Source: RI-43 sp033764725 (GTDB taxonomy: Bacteria; Pseudomonadota; Alphaproteobacteria; Caulobacterales; Aquidulcibacteraceae). From it: DNA of 64,000 bases. Location: contig JANRIR010000051.1 in NCBI GenBank assembly GCA_033764725.1, positions 62,001 to 126,000 on the forward strand, read 5' to 3'. The notes beneath the pieces are model-generated. The model was not told the DNA's origin. It was given only the letters and a program-made list of their open reading frames with translations, and made no database searches. Shown piece after piece: positions 1-8,436 of this stretch. Numbering within the stretch: position 1 is the first letter of the stretch; every line of letters begins with the position of its first letter. Both the position numbers and the translations under genes were made by a program.

Positions 1-112
1 GGTTGATCAGCGCATAGAAGCGCGGCCGCGGATCGCCTTCCGCACCCGTGGGCACGGCTTGTGCGAAGGCGGGCGTCGCGGCGGCGGCGATCAGGAAGGT
101 GCGTCGAAGCAT
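1..112 (-). CDS. Exported protein of unknown function, N-terminal part only
   Basis: Only the first 37 codons are in the window; the gene runs off the left edge on the minus strand. The product starts MLRRTFLIAAAATPAFAQ, a clear signal peptide with a short basic n-region, a hydrophobic Ala-rich core and an AFAQ cleavage site, so the protein is exported. After that comes AVPTGAEGDPRPRFYALIN, which I cannot assign to a family. It is followed on the same strand by nothing visible, and its upstream neighbour is an SDR oxidoreductase about 60 bp away in the same orientation, so the two may be co-transcribed. Confidence 0.55.
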   Translation of the reverse strand, partial: MLRRTFLIAAAATPAFAQAVPTGAEGDPRPRFYALIN

Positions 113-171
113 GGCGCTTCTTGGCACACGCCCTGTGGTTTTGCGCTGCAGCTTTTCTAAAGCCCGCAGCG

Positions 172-1134
172 TCAAGCGATGGCGGCGCCTGTCATCTGCG
201 CGCTGAGCGCGAACAGGCGTTCCGCTTGCGCAGGATCGATCGCCCAGGGCCGCACGCCCGACCAGCGCGGATCGTCCGCGCTTACCGCTTCGGCGATGTC
301 GCAATCCTCGCAATAGACGCCGCCCTTGCCGTCGAGCTGCGCATTGACGGCGCACCACACGCTGGTGGCGGCGCCCTGCTCCGGCGTCTTGAAGCGCTCA
401 TTGACGCGGCCTTCGGCGTCGATCCAGCCCATGGCCATCTGCTCTTCCTTCGGCATGAAGCGCTGCAGGTCGGTCATGATGCCGCCGGGATGCACCGCGA
501 ACGCGCGCACGCCATGATCGCGTCCGCGCGCGTCGAGGCCCACCGCAAACAGCGCATTCGCCGTCTTGGCCTGTCCGTAGGCCTCCCATTTGTCATAGGC
601 GTGCGTGTTGAAATGCACGTCATCGAAATTCACCGCGCTGCGGCGGTGCCCGATGGACGACAACGCCACCACGCGCGCGCCTTTGGCTGCGACCAAAGCC
701 GGCCAGAGTCGGGCTGTGAGCTGATGGTGGCCGAGATGATTGGTGGCGAATTGCGCTTCGTAGCCGCGCGCGTCGCGCATCAGGGGCGAGGCCATGATGG
801 CGGCGTTGTTGATCAGAATGTGCAGGGGTCGTTTCGAAGCGAGGAAAGCGTCGGCGAAGGCGTCGATCGAGGCGGGATCTGCGAGATCAAGGCTGGCGTG
901 CTCGACCCCCACGATCCCGGCCAGCGCGGCGGCGGCTTTGTCGGGCGTGCGCGCGGGCGCAATGACGGTCGCGCCGGCTTCAGCGAGCGCGCGCGTGGTC
1001 TCAAGTCCGAGGCCGGAATAGCCGCCGGTGACGATGGCGACCTTGCCGTCGAGCCGGCGCCCGCCAAGCGCTTCGCGCGCCGTCGTGCGCATGCCGAAGC
1101 CAGAGCCGATGGGGTGTTGAGCGGTGTCCGCCAT
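172..1134 (-). CDS. SDR family NAD(P)-dependent oxidoreductase
   Basis: Short-chain dehydrogenase/reductase of 320 residues. The nucleotide-binding motif TGGYSGLG is at residues 36-43, the structural NNAA motif at about 109-112, a Ser pair near 159-160, and the catalytic YxxxK as Y186-K190 (YGQAK). The sequence resembles the retinol dehydrogenase / WW-domain oxidoreductase-like branch, which reduces or oxidises carbonyl/alcohol groups on small hydrophobic substrates; the actual substrate cannot be read. The N-terminal extension of about 30 residues before the Rossmann fold is normal for this branch. The ATG is preceded by a strong AAGGGAGG ribosome site. It is cytoplasmic, with no signal peptide. 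Confidence 0.9.
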   Translation of the reverse strand: MADTAQHPIGSGFGMRTTAREALGGRRLDGKVAIVTGGYSGLGLETTRALAEAGATVIAPARTPDKAAAALAGIVGVEHASLDLADPASIDAFADAFLASKRPLHILINNAAIMASPLMRDARGYEAQFATNHLGHHQLTARLWPALVAAKGARVVALSSIGHRRSAVNFDDVHFNTHAYDKWEAYGQAKTANALFAVGLDARGRDHGVRAFAVHPGGIMTDLQRFMPKEEQMAMGWIDAEGRVNERFKTPEQGAATSVWCAVNAQLDGKGGVYCEDCDIAEAVSADDPRWSGVRPWAIDPAQAERLFALSAQMTGAAIA

Positions 1135-1170
1135 GCGCGCCTCCCTTGTGCTTGGAGGCTGTGTGCGCGC

Positions 1171-2193
1171 TCAGGCGCCCAAGAGCAAGCGCAGGAAAGC
1201 GGCGTCGTCCCATGGCAGGCCGGCGCGGCGCCCGCCGAGATCGCGCAGGGTGACCGGCGCCTGGCGCGCAACGACAAGATCACGCTCCGGCATGAGATAG
1301 AGACGCTGGTCCCCGGCGCCGGCGGCCATGCGCACATCGCCGAGCGCAGCATAACCCTCCGGCGCGATGGTCATGATCTGGCGCGGACCCGGCGTGATCA
1401 GGCCGGGGCGCAACAGCCACCACGACATCCCATAGCCCGGGTTGGCGCCGCTTGGCGCAAAGTTGGCCGCAAGCGCAGCCGCATCGACGCGGCCGTCGCC
1501 GCCGCGCAGCACCCAGCGCCCGAACCGCGCCCAGGCGCGCGCAGTGAATTGCGCGCCCTGCGGCAAGAGCGGCATCTGATCAGGCCCGCGACGCCATCCT
1601 GTCGGCGCAGCGCCGATCGGGTCCAGAACGCGGCGGCGCAGATAGGCCAGCGGATCGCCGTCGAGCCGCGCGGCGACGAGCTTGCGGCGCATTATCTCGC
1701 CGAAAATCTGGAACGGCCCGGGTCCGTAGGAAAAGCGTGCGCCGGGTTCTGCGACCGCGGGCAACGCAACGGCGTCGGCGTAAGGCGGCGCGCGGCCGAT
1801 CCCGCCCGGCGCCACGCCGCTGTCCAGCGACAAAAGCTGGCGGATCGTGACCCGGCTCTTGCGCGGATCGTTGCGCCATTCTGCAAGCGTTTCGGCGGCG
1901 CGCTCGTCAAGCCGCAAGAGTCTGTCCTGCACCGCAGCGGCGGCGATGATGCCGGTAAAGCTCTTCGTGCCGGAGGCCAGCTCCCAGTCGCGGTCCGGCC
2001 CGCCGCGATTGGGATAATCTTCAAACACGATCGCGTCGCCGCGCATCACGACGAGCGCGACGCCGCGCCGTGCGGCGCTATAGGCGGCGGCGCTGGCGAA
2101 CGCGGCCTCCTGCGCCCAGGCGGGCGTCATGCTCAGCGCGGCGGCGGCGGAACCGAGAACGGCGCGGCGGGTGATTTGGGCAGGCATCGCCAT
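1171..2193 (-). CDS. Secreted serine hydrolase, class C beta-lactamase-like
   Basis: Beta-lactamase/transpeptidase-fold hydrolase of about 340 residues. The start chosen (2193) gives MAMPAQITRRAVLGSAAAAL, a Tat-like signal peptide with the twin-arginine TRRAVLG followed by an AWAQ cleavage site; ATG at 2187 is equally possible, and the frame stays open further upstream without a convincing start. The catalytic SxxK is S74-G-T-K77 in ASGTKSFTG. A class C style Tyr motif appears as FSYGPG rather than the usual YxN, so the second motif is atypical. Members of this family act as esterases, D-aminopeptidases or penicillin-binding enzymes in the periplasm; the substrate is not predictable here. It ends about 36 bp before the SDR start on the same strand. 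Confidence 0.8.
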   Translation of the reverse strand: MAMPAQITRRAVLGSAAAALSMTPAWAQEAAFASAAAYSAARRGVALVVMRGDAIVFEDYPNRGGPDRDWELASGTKSFTGIIAAAAVQDRLLRLDERAAETLAEWRNDPRKSRVTIRQLLSLDSGVAPGGIGRAPPYADAVALPAVAEPGARFSYGPGPFQIFGEIMRRKLVAARLDGDPLAYLRRRVLDPIGAAPTGWRRGPDQMPLLPQGAQFTARAWARFGRWVLRGGDGRVDAAALAANFAPSGANPGYGMSWWLLRPGLITPGPRQIMTIAPEGYAALGDVRMAAGAGDQRLYLMPERDLVVARQAPVTLRDLGGRRAGLPWDDAAFLRLLLGA

Positions 2194-2374
2194 ATTGCAC
2201 GCTGTGGCGGCGAAATTCCGTCGGCAGCGATCACCCAGGACAGACCGCGCATCGGCTTGCGATGACGCGGCTGCACCCCGTTTGCGCTCGGGCCAAGCGG
2301 TGCGATTTGGCATATCAGGAGCATCCGCGCCGCAACCGTACAGGGGCCGTCGGGCGCTGCGCCTGCCGCCCGGC

Positions 2375-3394
2375 TCAATTCTTCGCCTTGTCCACCAGCT
2401 TGTTCTTGGCGATCCACGGCATCATGCCGCGCAATTGCTCGCCTACCGCCTCGATCTGGTGCTCGGCGTTGCGGCGGCGCGTGGCTTTGAAATTCGGCTG
2501 GCCGACCTTGTTCTCCAGCATCCAATCACGGGCGAAGCGGCCGGACTGGATGTCCTCCAGCACACGCTTCATCTCGGCCTTGGTTGCCGGGGTGATGATG
2601 CGTGGGCCCGTGACGTATTCGCCGTACTCGGCCGTGTTCGACACCGAGTAGTTCATATTGGCGATGCCGCCCTCATAGATGAGGTCGACGATCAGTTTCA
2701 CCTCGTGCAAACATTCGAAATAGGCCATCTCCGGCGCATAGCCCGCCTCGACCAGCGTTTCGAAGCCCGCGCGGATCAGCTCAACGAGGCCGCCGCACAG
2801 CACCGCCTGCTCGCCGAACAGATCGGTTTCGCACTCTTCGCGGAAATTCGTTTCGATGATCCCCGAGCGCCCGCCGCCGATCGCCGACGCATAGGACAAG
2901 GACAGCTCCAGCGCGCGGCCCGATGGGTTCTGGTGCACGGCCACCAGCGTCGGCACGCCGCCGCCCTTGAGATATTCCCCGCGCACGGTGTGGCCCGGGC
3001 CCTTCGGCGCGACCATGCCGACATCGACGTCCGCCGGCGCCTCGATCAGCTTGAAATGCACGTTGAAGCCGTGGCCGAACAGAAGCGTTTTTCCGGCCTT
3101 CATGTGCGGCGCGATCTCGCCGGCGTAGACTTCAGCCTGCAGCTCGTCGGGCGCGAGGATCATGATGACGTCCGCGGCCTTGGCGGCCTCCGATACGGTC
3201 ATGACCTTCAACCCCTCGCCCTCCGCCTTTTTGACGGTCGGCGAGGTTTTCTTGAGCGCGACGATGACGTTGTTGACGCCGCTGTCGCGCAGATTGAGCG
3301 CGTGCGCATGGCCCTGGCTGCCATAGCCCACGATGGCCACCGTCTTGGATTGGATCAGCGCCAGATCGGCGTCGCGATCGTAGTACACACGCAT
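2375..3394 (-). CDS. ilvC: Ketol-acid reductoisomerase (class I)
   Basis: Second common enzyme of isoleucine and valine synthesis: it isomerises and reduces acetolactate or acetohydroxybutyrate with NADPH and Mg2+. The length of 339 residues is that of class I enzymes. The start MRVYYDRDADL is followed by the dinucleotide motif GYGSQGHAHALNLRDSG, and the helical knotted C-terminal domain contains the acidic metal-binding stretch around CLHEVKLIVDLIYEGG. A GGAG ribosome site lies about 9 bases before the ATG; in-frame codons upstream of it do not look like this family. It is on the same strand as ilvH and ilvB but is separated from ilvH by one unrelated exported protein gene. Confidence 0.97.
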   Translation of the reverse strand: MRVYYDRDADLALIQSKTVAIVGYGSQGHAHALNLRDSGVNNVIVALKKTSPTVKKAEGEGLKVMTVSEAAKAADVIMILAPDELQAEVYAGEIAPHMKAGKTLLFGHGFNVHFKLIEAPADVDVGMVAPKGPGHTVRGEYLKGGGVPTLVAVHQNPSGRALELSLSYASAIGGGRSGIIETNFREECETDLFGEQAVLCGGLVELIRAGFETLVEAGYAPEMAYFECLHEVKLIVDLIYEGGIANMNYSVSNTAEYGEYVTGPRIITPATKAEMKRVLEDIQSGRFARDWMLENKVGQPNFKATRRRNAEHQIEAVGEQLRGMMPWIAKNKLVDKAKN

Positions 3395-3459
3395 GCTGCA
3401 CAACTCCGTTTGTTTTCTGTTTTTGCAATTCATCCGCAAGGCGGCGATGCTGTTCAAGG

Positions 3460-4422
3460 TCAATTTCTCAATGGCGCCGGCGCGACCAGCGGCGGGCCAG
3501 CCACGCCGATATCGGCCACGAAGCGCCAAGCGCCGTCATAGTTGCGCCGCCACACCGTCACGTAGCGTGCGGTTTGCGCTGCGCCGTCCGCCCCGGTGCG
3601 CACCGCATTGCCCCACGTCCAGCCGAGATCGCCGCGATCCGACACTTCCGCATGCATCGGCGCCCAGGCGAGCGCGTCGGCCTCGCCCCAATCGCGCCAG
3701 CGCGCGGCGCGCTCCTCCGGCGTGCGGGCCGGCTCCTCGCCCGGGGTGAAATGCGCAGCGTCTTCAGCCGCGAAATGCGCGAATGCTGCAGGCACGCCGT
3801 CGGCTTGGGCCTTCGCGTTGAAGGCGCGATCGGCGTCGAGCAATTCCTCGATGGCGGCCGTGTGCAACTCCTCCTCCGTACGCGAGCCCGCGAGGTCGGA
3901 GGCGGTGCGCGCCAGCGCGCTCACCGGATCGCCGCCAAGGCATGCGCGGGACGCCACGGTGGACCGACCGCGCGAGAAAATCTCCACAAAGGCCTGTTCG
4001 CCCGCCGGGCAAGTCTGGTCGCTGGCGCCGACGGCGCTGACCGCCGCGCTCGCCAGCCGCTCGAGATCGGCGCGCTGCGCGGGCGTGAGCGCGCGCGTCG
4101 CGGGCGTCTCCGGACCCCAGATCCACCAGCCGGCAGTGGGGTGGCCGGTGAAGCGGCGCAGATGCAGGCTCGTTTCACCGCCGCGGCCGTCGACCCGGAT
4201 GACGCGCGCCACGCCGCCCTGATGCGGCGCAATCGTGACGCGCACGGAGAAATCGACGCCCGGCGCCTGCAGCGTCGAGCGCCCGCCGGTCGAGGCGATG
4301 ACGTCCGACGCCACCAGGGACTGCGCCCAGGACGGCGTGCGCGCGCCGGCGATCTGCGCCGACGCCATGGGCGCGGCGGCGCACGCCGCCGCTGCTATCG
4401 CCGCCGCCATCAGGATGCGCAT
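3460..4422 (-). CDS. Exported protein with C-terminal SnoaL/DUF4440-like domain
   Basis: A 320-residue protein with a signal peptide (MRILMAAAIAAAACAAAPMASAQ). The N-terminal half (about 30-190) is unrecognised; it has two Cys (in DQTCPAGE and SRACLGG) that could form a disulfide in the periplasm. The C-terminal half, roughly 190-315, reads like the NTF2-like DUF4440/SnoaL fold: helical start with LLDADRAFNAKAQADGVPAAF, then a strand-rich end with YVTVWRRNYDGAWRFVADIG, a very typical DUF4440 ending. Such domains often bind small molecules. It sits between ilvH and ilvC on the same strand, 65 bp before ilvC, so co-transcription is likely, although no role in amino-acid synthesis is suggested. 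Confidence 0.75.
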   Translation of the reverse strand: MRILMAAAIAAAACAAAPMASAQIAGARTPSWAQSLVASDVIASTGGRSTLQAPGVDFSVRVTIAPHQGGVARVIRVDGRGGETSLHLRRFTGHPTAGWWIWGPETPATRALTPAQRADLERLASAAVSAVGASDQTCPAGEQAFVEIFSRGRSTVASRACLGGDPVSALARTASDLAGSRTEEELHTAAIEELLDADRAFNAKAQADGVPAAFAHFAAEDAAHFTPGEEPARTPEERAARWRDWGEADALAWAPMHAEVSDRGDLGWTWGNAVRTGADGAAQTARYVTVWRRNYDGAWRFVADIGVAGPPLVAPAPLRN

Positions 4423-4465
4423 CGCCGCCGCCTTTCTTCAGGAAGATTCTTTGATCGCTTCGCAC

Positions 4466-4984
4466 TCACGCCGTTTCGACCCCGCGATGGATCGACAGAA
4501 CGCCGGTGCGGCTGACTTCGACAAGTCCCAGCGGGCGCATCAGTTCGATGAAGGAATTGATCTTGCTGCTGGCGCCGGTCAATTCGAAGATGAAGCTTTC
4601 CAACGTTGTATCGATCACTTTGGCGCGAAATATTTCCGAAAGACGCAAAGCCTCGATGCGCTCCTGCCCGGTCGAGCGCACCTTGATCAGCGCCAATTCG
4701 CGCTCCACGCCCGCGGGATCGCGCGTCACGTCGATGACGCGGCGCACAGCCACAATTCGCTCGAGCTGCGCGCGGATCTGATCGAGGATGACCGGCTGAC
4801 CCGACGTCACGATGGTGATGCGCGAGGCGTGCTGGGCGCGATCGGTCTCGGCGACGGTGAGGCTCTCGATATTGTAGCCGCGGGCGGAGAACAGCCCCAC
4901 CACGCGCGCCAGCACGCCCGGCTCGTTGTCGACCAGGATCGCCAGGGTGCGGTTCTCGATGGGGTCGTCAGTGCGCGGGGGCAT
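4466..4984 (-). CDS. ilvH: Acetolactate synthase small (regulatory) subunit
   Basis: Regulatory subunit of acetohydroxyacid synthase, 172 residues. The N-terminal ACT domain begins at ENRTLAILVDNEPGVLARVVGLF and contains the GYNIESL segment that typically binds the feedback inhibitor valine; the C-terminal domain continues through LRLSEIFRAKVID and ends with a second ACT-like unit. The start MPPRTDD is chosen because AGGAG lies 7 bases upstream. Usually ilvB and ilvH are adjacent; here an acyltransferase gene in the opposite direction separates ilvH from ilvB (6482-8263), so ilvH probably needs its own promoter in the 4985-5120 gap or read-through antisense to the acyltransferase. Confidence 0.95.
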   Translation of the reverse strand: MPPRTDDPIENRTLAILVDNEPGVLARVVGLFSARGYNIESLTVAETDRAQHASRITIVTSGQPVILDQIRAQLERIVAVRRVIDVTRDPAGVERELALIKVRSTGQERIEALRLSEIFRAKVIDTTLESFIFELTGASSKINSFIELMRPLGLVEVSRTGVLSIHRGVETA

Positions 4985-5120
4985 GGAGGCTCCTGAGGCG
5001 GGGCGCAGACGCAAACGCCGCCCAGCGCCGCGGCGCCGGAGCGGAAATTGCACCCAGTCGCCCCGGACCGATTGACGGGGGCGATGCAGGGCTTCTTAAC
5101 AGAGCCCGGCCGGCCGGGGG

Positions 5121-6302
5121 ATGTGCCAAATGGGAACGCAAGCGCTGACCGCCTCGGCCGCGCCCGGCGCAGCCGACCCGGCGCCGGCGCGCACAGCCTA
5201 TGTCGGCGAGATCGACGCGCTGCGCTGCTTCGCCATGACGGCGGTGGTGCTGCAGCATTGCCAGCTTCTGCCCCTGGGCTGGATGGGGGTGTGGCTGTTC
5301 TATGTCATATCCGGCTTCGCCATCACCACCTCGCTTCTGGGCTCGGATGCGCCCCACCCTTCGCGCGGTCTGCTGATCCGCAATTTCATGCTGCGCCGCG
5401 CGATCCGGATCTGGCCGATCTATGTGCTGTTCGTCGCCGGCAACATGATCTGGGCGCTGATCGCGAGCCGTCCGGATATCTTGGGCGAGCTGCCCTACCT
5501 GCTCACCTTCACCTACAATTTCCGGATGATCGCGCACGAGGCGCAATGGCCAGCCATCGGCCATTTGTGGACGATCAGCGTGGAGGAGCAATTCTACCTG
5601 GTCTTCCCGTTTCTGTTTGCATTCCTTGACCGCGAAGGGCTGAAGCGCGCGCTCGCCGCGCTCGTCGTCGCCGGTCCGCTGATCCGCGCGGGCTTGAGCG
5701 TGTGGGCGGAGGGCGCCCTGCCGGACGACGGCTACAAAGCCTTTGCGATCTATGTCATCGGCCCTGCGCATTTCGACAGCTTCGCCATCGGCGCGCTCAT
5801 CGCCCTGCACCGCGACGCCATCGCCGCCGATCTTGCGCGCGCGCGCTTGTACTTTTTCGCCGCGCTCGGGGCGTTCGTCGCGTATTGCGGCGTTTACGCC
5901 GGATTGCAGATGCAAAGCCTCGGCTTCGGCGCCGACGCGCTGCGCAACATCATTTCCGGCATCTTGTGGGGCGAAGGCCGCCAGATCGTGATGTACAGCG
6001 CCATCGCGCTGCTTGCGGGATCGCTCATCGCGCTGGTGCTGGCGAAAGAGGCGTGGATCGGCGCCGTGTGCGCCATCCCCGGGCTGCAAGCGATCGGGCG
6101 GGTGTCCTATGGCGCCTATCTCTATCACCTGCCGGTGCTGGTGCTTGTGAGCAGTCTTTTGCCCGCACGCGACGGCGCCTGGAGCTTCACGCACCAGGCG
6201 ATGACGTTCGCGATCGTCTATGGCGTCACGCTGGCGGTCGCTTTCGCCTCGTTCCGCTTCATCGAAAAGCCGTTCCTGCGCCTGCGCCATCGCTTCGCTT
6301 AA
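5121..6302 (+). CDS. Acyltransferase 3 family membrane protein (OafA/YrhL type)
   Basis: Integral membrane O-acyltransferase of about 390 residues with some ten predicted membrane segments. Family marks are the opening EIDALRCFAM with a His shortly after (VVLQHCQ), the WMGVWLFYVISGFAITTSLL segment, the RRAIRIWPIYV basic patch, and GHLWTISVEEQFYLVFPFLF. Such proteins transfer acetyl or other acyl groups to surface sugars or other extracytoplasmic acceptors. Start codons at 5121 and 5130 are both possible. The gene lies antisense between ilvB and ilvH, and a palindromic intergenic repeat follows it, which suggests a later insertion into the ilv cluster (inference). Confidence 0.9.
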   Translation: MCQMGTQALTASAAPGAADPAPARTAYVGEIDALRCFAMTAVVLQHCQLLPLGWMGVWLFYVISGFAITTSLLGSDAPHPSRGLLIRNFMLRRAIRIWPIYVLFVAGNMIWALIASRPDILGELPYLLTFTYNFRMIAHEAQWPAIGHLWTISVEEQFYLVFPFLFAFLDREGLKRALAALVVAGPLIRAGLSVWAEGALPDDGYKAFAIYVIGPAHFDSFAIGALIALHRDAIAADLARARLYFFAALGAFVAYCGVYAGLQMQSLGFGADALRNIISGILWGEGRQIVMYSAIALLAGSLIALVLAKEAWIGAVCAIPGLQAIGRVSYGAYLYHLPVLVLVSSLLPARDGAWSFTHQAMTFAIVYGVTLAVAFASFRFIEKPFLRLRHRFA

Positions 6303-6344
6303 TCCCACAGCGGAAGCCGAATGCTCGTGGCGCGTCCTTCCATC

Positions 6345-6433
6345 ACCCCGGTCTCGCGAAGCGGGGGCCGGGGTCCATGTTTTCGGCGCGCGCCTGCATA
6401 GGCCCCGGCTCTGCGCTGCGCTCCGGCCGGGGC
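6345..6433. repeat. Palindromic intergenic repeat, two inverted-repeat units
   Basis: Two GC-rich hairpins lie in the gap between the acyltransferase gene and the end of ilvB. The first pairs ACCCCGG (6345-6351) with CCGGGGT (6368-6374); the second pairs GCCCCGG (6402-6408) with CCGGGGC (6427-6433). This ACCCCGG...CCGGGGTCC pattern resembles REP-like elements that are common between genes in alphaproteobacteria. The gap is between convergent genes, so the hairpins could also end transcription from either side, although there is no T run. Confidence 0.6.
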
Positions 6434-6481
6434 GATGGAGAGGCGCGCGCGCCATACCGCAAAACCGATCGAAGGCGCTGC

Positions 6482-8263
6482 TCACACCAGCTGCTTGCCG
6501 TCGTCGTCGATCTCGTCGCCCTGGAACGTATCGGCGAGGATCATCTCGTTGTGCGCCTTGCCGGATGGGATCATCGGAAAGCAATTCTCCGTCTTCGCCA
6601 CGCGGCAATCGAACAGAACCGGCTTCGGGCAGTCGATCATGTCGATGATTTTCGCATCGAGTTCGGCCGGCGTCTCGGCGCGCATGCCGACGCAGCCATA
6701 GGCCTCCGCCAGCTTCACGAAATCGGGCAAGGCTTCCGAATACGAATGGGAATAGCGCTCGCCGTGCAGCAATTGCTGCCACTGGCGCACCATGCCCATC
6801 CATTCATTGTTCAGGATGAAAATCTTCACCGGCAGATCGTGCTGCACCGCGCAGGACATTTCCTGCATCGTCATCTGCACGCTCGCTTCGCCGGCGATGT
6901 CGATGACGAGCGCATCGGGGTGGGCCGCCTGCACGCCGATTGCGGCGGGCAGTCCATAGCCCATCGTGCCGAGACCGCCCGACGTCATCCAGCGGTTCGG
7001 CTTTTCGAAATGAAAGAACTGGGCCGCCCACATCTGATGCTGGCCCACCTCCGTGGTGATGTAGACGTCGCGATCCCTTGTCAGCGCGTGCAAGCGCTCG
7101 ATGGCGTATTGCGGCTTGATCACCGCCTCGTCGCGGCGATAGGCGAAGCCCTTGCGCGCCCGCCATTGATCGATTTGCGCGTACCAGGGCGCAAGGCCCG
7201 CCGCATCGCGCGCCAGACGCCGCGCCTGCCAGCCGTCGCACAAGGCGGCGAGCGCCGCGCCCGCATCGGCGATGATCCCCACATCGACCAAGACGTTCTT
7301 GTTGATCGACGAGGGATCGATATCGATGTGGATTTTCTTGGAGTGCGGCGAAAACGCGTCGAGCCGTCCGGTGACGCGATCGTCGAAGCGCGCGCCCACG
7401 CACAGCATGACGTCGCAATCATGCATCGCGTGATTGGCTTCCCATGCGCCATGCATGCCCAGCATGCCCAGCCATTGCGGGTGGGAGGCGGGAAACGCGC
7501 CGAGCCCCATCAGCGTCGAGGTCACGGGAAAGCCCGTCATCTCCGCAAACGCGCGCAAATGTGCGCTGGCGCCCGGCCCCGCATTGATCACGCCGCCGCC
7601 GGAATAGATGACCGGTCGCCGCGCCTGCTCCAACAGCGCGATCGCTTCGGCGATGGCGCGGCGGTCGGGCTCTACGCGCGGCCGATAGCGCTGCAACGGC
7701 GCAGCGTTGGGCGGCGCATAGGCGCCCTTGGCGAATTGCACATCCTTCGGGATGTCGATCACGACCGGACCGGGCCGGCCGCTGCGCGCGACATGAAACG
7801 CCTCGTGCATCACGCGCGCGAGATCGTTCACGTCCTTGACCAGCCAATTGTGCTTCGTGCAGGCGCGCGTGATGCCGACGGTGTCGCATTCCTGGAACGC
7901 GTCTGAGCCGATCAGGTGCGTCGGCACCTGCCCGGTGATCACCACGATTGGAATGGAATCGAGCAAGGCGTCGGCCAGCGGCGTCACGATATTGGTCGCG
8001 CCCGGCCCGGACGTCACGAGGGCGACGCCCACCTTCCCCGTCGAGCGCGCATAGCCTTCCGCCATGTGGCCTGCGCCCTGCTCGTGGCGCACCAGGATGT
8101 GGCGCAACCGCGGCTCGGCGAACAAGGCGTCGTAGATCGGCAGCACCGCGCCGCCGGGATAGCCGAACAGCGTGTCCACGCCCTGCTCGATAAGCGCGCG
8201 CACGACGATCTCCGCCCCGGTGAGCGTATCGGCTTCAGCGGTCACGCGGGTCGCGCCGTCCAT
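6482..8263 (-). CDS. ilvB: Acetolactate synthase large (catalytic) subunit
   Basis: Thiamine-diphosphate enzyme of 593 residues that condenses pyruvate with pyruvate or 2-oxobutyrate, the first committed step to valine, leucine and isoleucine. The N-terminal TPP Pyr domain carries LFGYPGGAVLPIYDALF and the catalytic Glu in VRHEQGAGHMAEGYA. The central FAD-type domain covers roughly 200-340. The C-terminal PP domain has the cofactor segment DIAGEASVQMTMQEM followed by ILNNEWMGM (the usual GDG is here GEA). The start is preceded by AGGAGTG about 8 bases upstream. The 5' region contains a full leader-peptide attenuator (8301-8465), so expression is probably controlled by the charging of branched-chain tRNAs. 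Confidence 0.97.
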   Translation of the reverse strand: MDGATRVTAEADTLTGAEIVVRALIEQGVDTLFGYPGGAVLPIYDALFAEPRLRHILVRHEQGAGHMAEGYARSTGKVGVALVTSGPGATNIVTPLADALLDSIPIVVITGQVPTHLIGSDAFQECDTVGITRACTKHNWLVKDVNDLARVMHEAFHVARSGRPGPVVIDIPKDVQFAKGAYAPPNAAPLQRYRPRVEPDRRAIAEAIALLEQARRPVIYSGGGVINAGPGASAHLRAFAEMTGFPVTSTLMGLGAFPASHPQWLGMLGMHGAWEANHAMHDCDVMLCVGARFDDRVTGRLDAFSPHSKKIHIDIDPSSINKNVLVDVGIIADAGAALAALCDGWQARRLARDAAGLAPWYAQIDQWRARKGFAYRRDEAVIKPQYAIERLHALTRDRDVYITTEVGQHQMWAAQFFHFEKPNRWMTSGGLGTMGYGLPAAIGVQAAHPDALVIDIAGEASVQMTMQEMSCAVQHDLPVKIFILNNEWMGMVRQWQQLLHGERYSHSYSEALPDFVKLAEAYGCVGMRAETPAELDAKIIDMIDCPKPVLFDCRVAKTENCFPMIPSGKAHNEMILADTFQGDEIDDDGKQLV

Positions 8264-8300
8264 CGGGCTTCACTCCTGGTTCCGGCCGGCGGCCGGGCAA

Positions 8301-8326
8301 AAGAAAAGGGGCCTCATCGGCCCCTG
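8301..8326 (-). terminator. Intrinsic terminator of the ilvB attenuator
   Basis: On the minus strand the sequence reads AGGGGCC-GATGA-GGCCCCT and then TTTCTTT: a 7-bp perfect GC-rich stem, a 5-base loop and a U tract. It lies 30 bases after the leader peptide stop codon and about 40 bases before the ilvB start, the position expected for a transcription attenuator rather than an operon-end terminator. Confidence 0.88.
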
Positions 8327-8355
8327 TCGTTCCATACGCGCCGCGTCCGCCCGGA

Positions 8356-8409
8356 TCAGGCGGAGGTGCGGCGCGCCGCAAGTACAAGAATGATCGCGTC
8401 GCGCGCCAT
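8356..8409 (-). CDS. ilvB operon leader peptide (attenuation)
   Basis: A 17-residue open frame, MARDAIILVLAARRTSA, with ATG at 8409, a purine-rich GAGGCAGG site before it and TGA at 8358-8356. Five consecutive codons (ATC ATT CTT GTA CTT) specify Ile, Ile, Leu, Val, Leu, exactly the products of the pathway that ilvB starts. After this run, GCGCGCCGC can pair with GCGGCGCGT further on, and TCCGCC with GGCGGA, giving a pause-type hairpin; the terminator at 8301-8326 follows. The classical model is that ribosome stalling at these codons prevents terminator formation. The antiterminator pairing itself is not obvious by eye. Confidence 0.85.
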   Translation of the reverse strand: MARDAIILVLAARRTSA

Positions 8410-8436
8410 TGAGCCTGCCTCTACGTATCGAACGAA

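Noticed and set aside
61..2265. A 734-codon open frame on the plus strand
   Set aside because: It is antisense to the SDR and serine hydrolase genes, both of which have clear family motifs. Its product is Arg/Ala-rich without recognisable domains, the usual result of high-GC antisense frames.
4968..6803. A 611-codon minus-strand frame
   Set aside because: Antisense to the acyltransferase and out of frame with ilvB. Low-complexity His/Arg/Asp/Gln-rich product.
5702..7906. A second 734-codon plus-strand frame
   Set aside because: It overlaps the acyltransferase in another frame and is antisense to ilvB. Both real genes have strong homology signs; this frame has none.
8264..8355. Riboswitch before ilvB
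   Set aside because: The leader peptide with I-I-L-V-L codons and the terminator explain the structure better; no known riboswitch core is visible.
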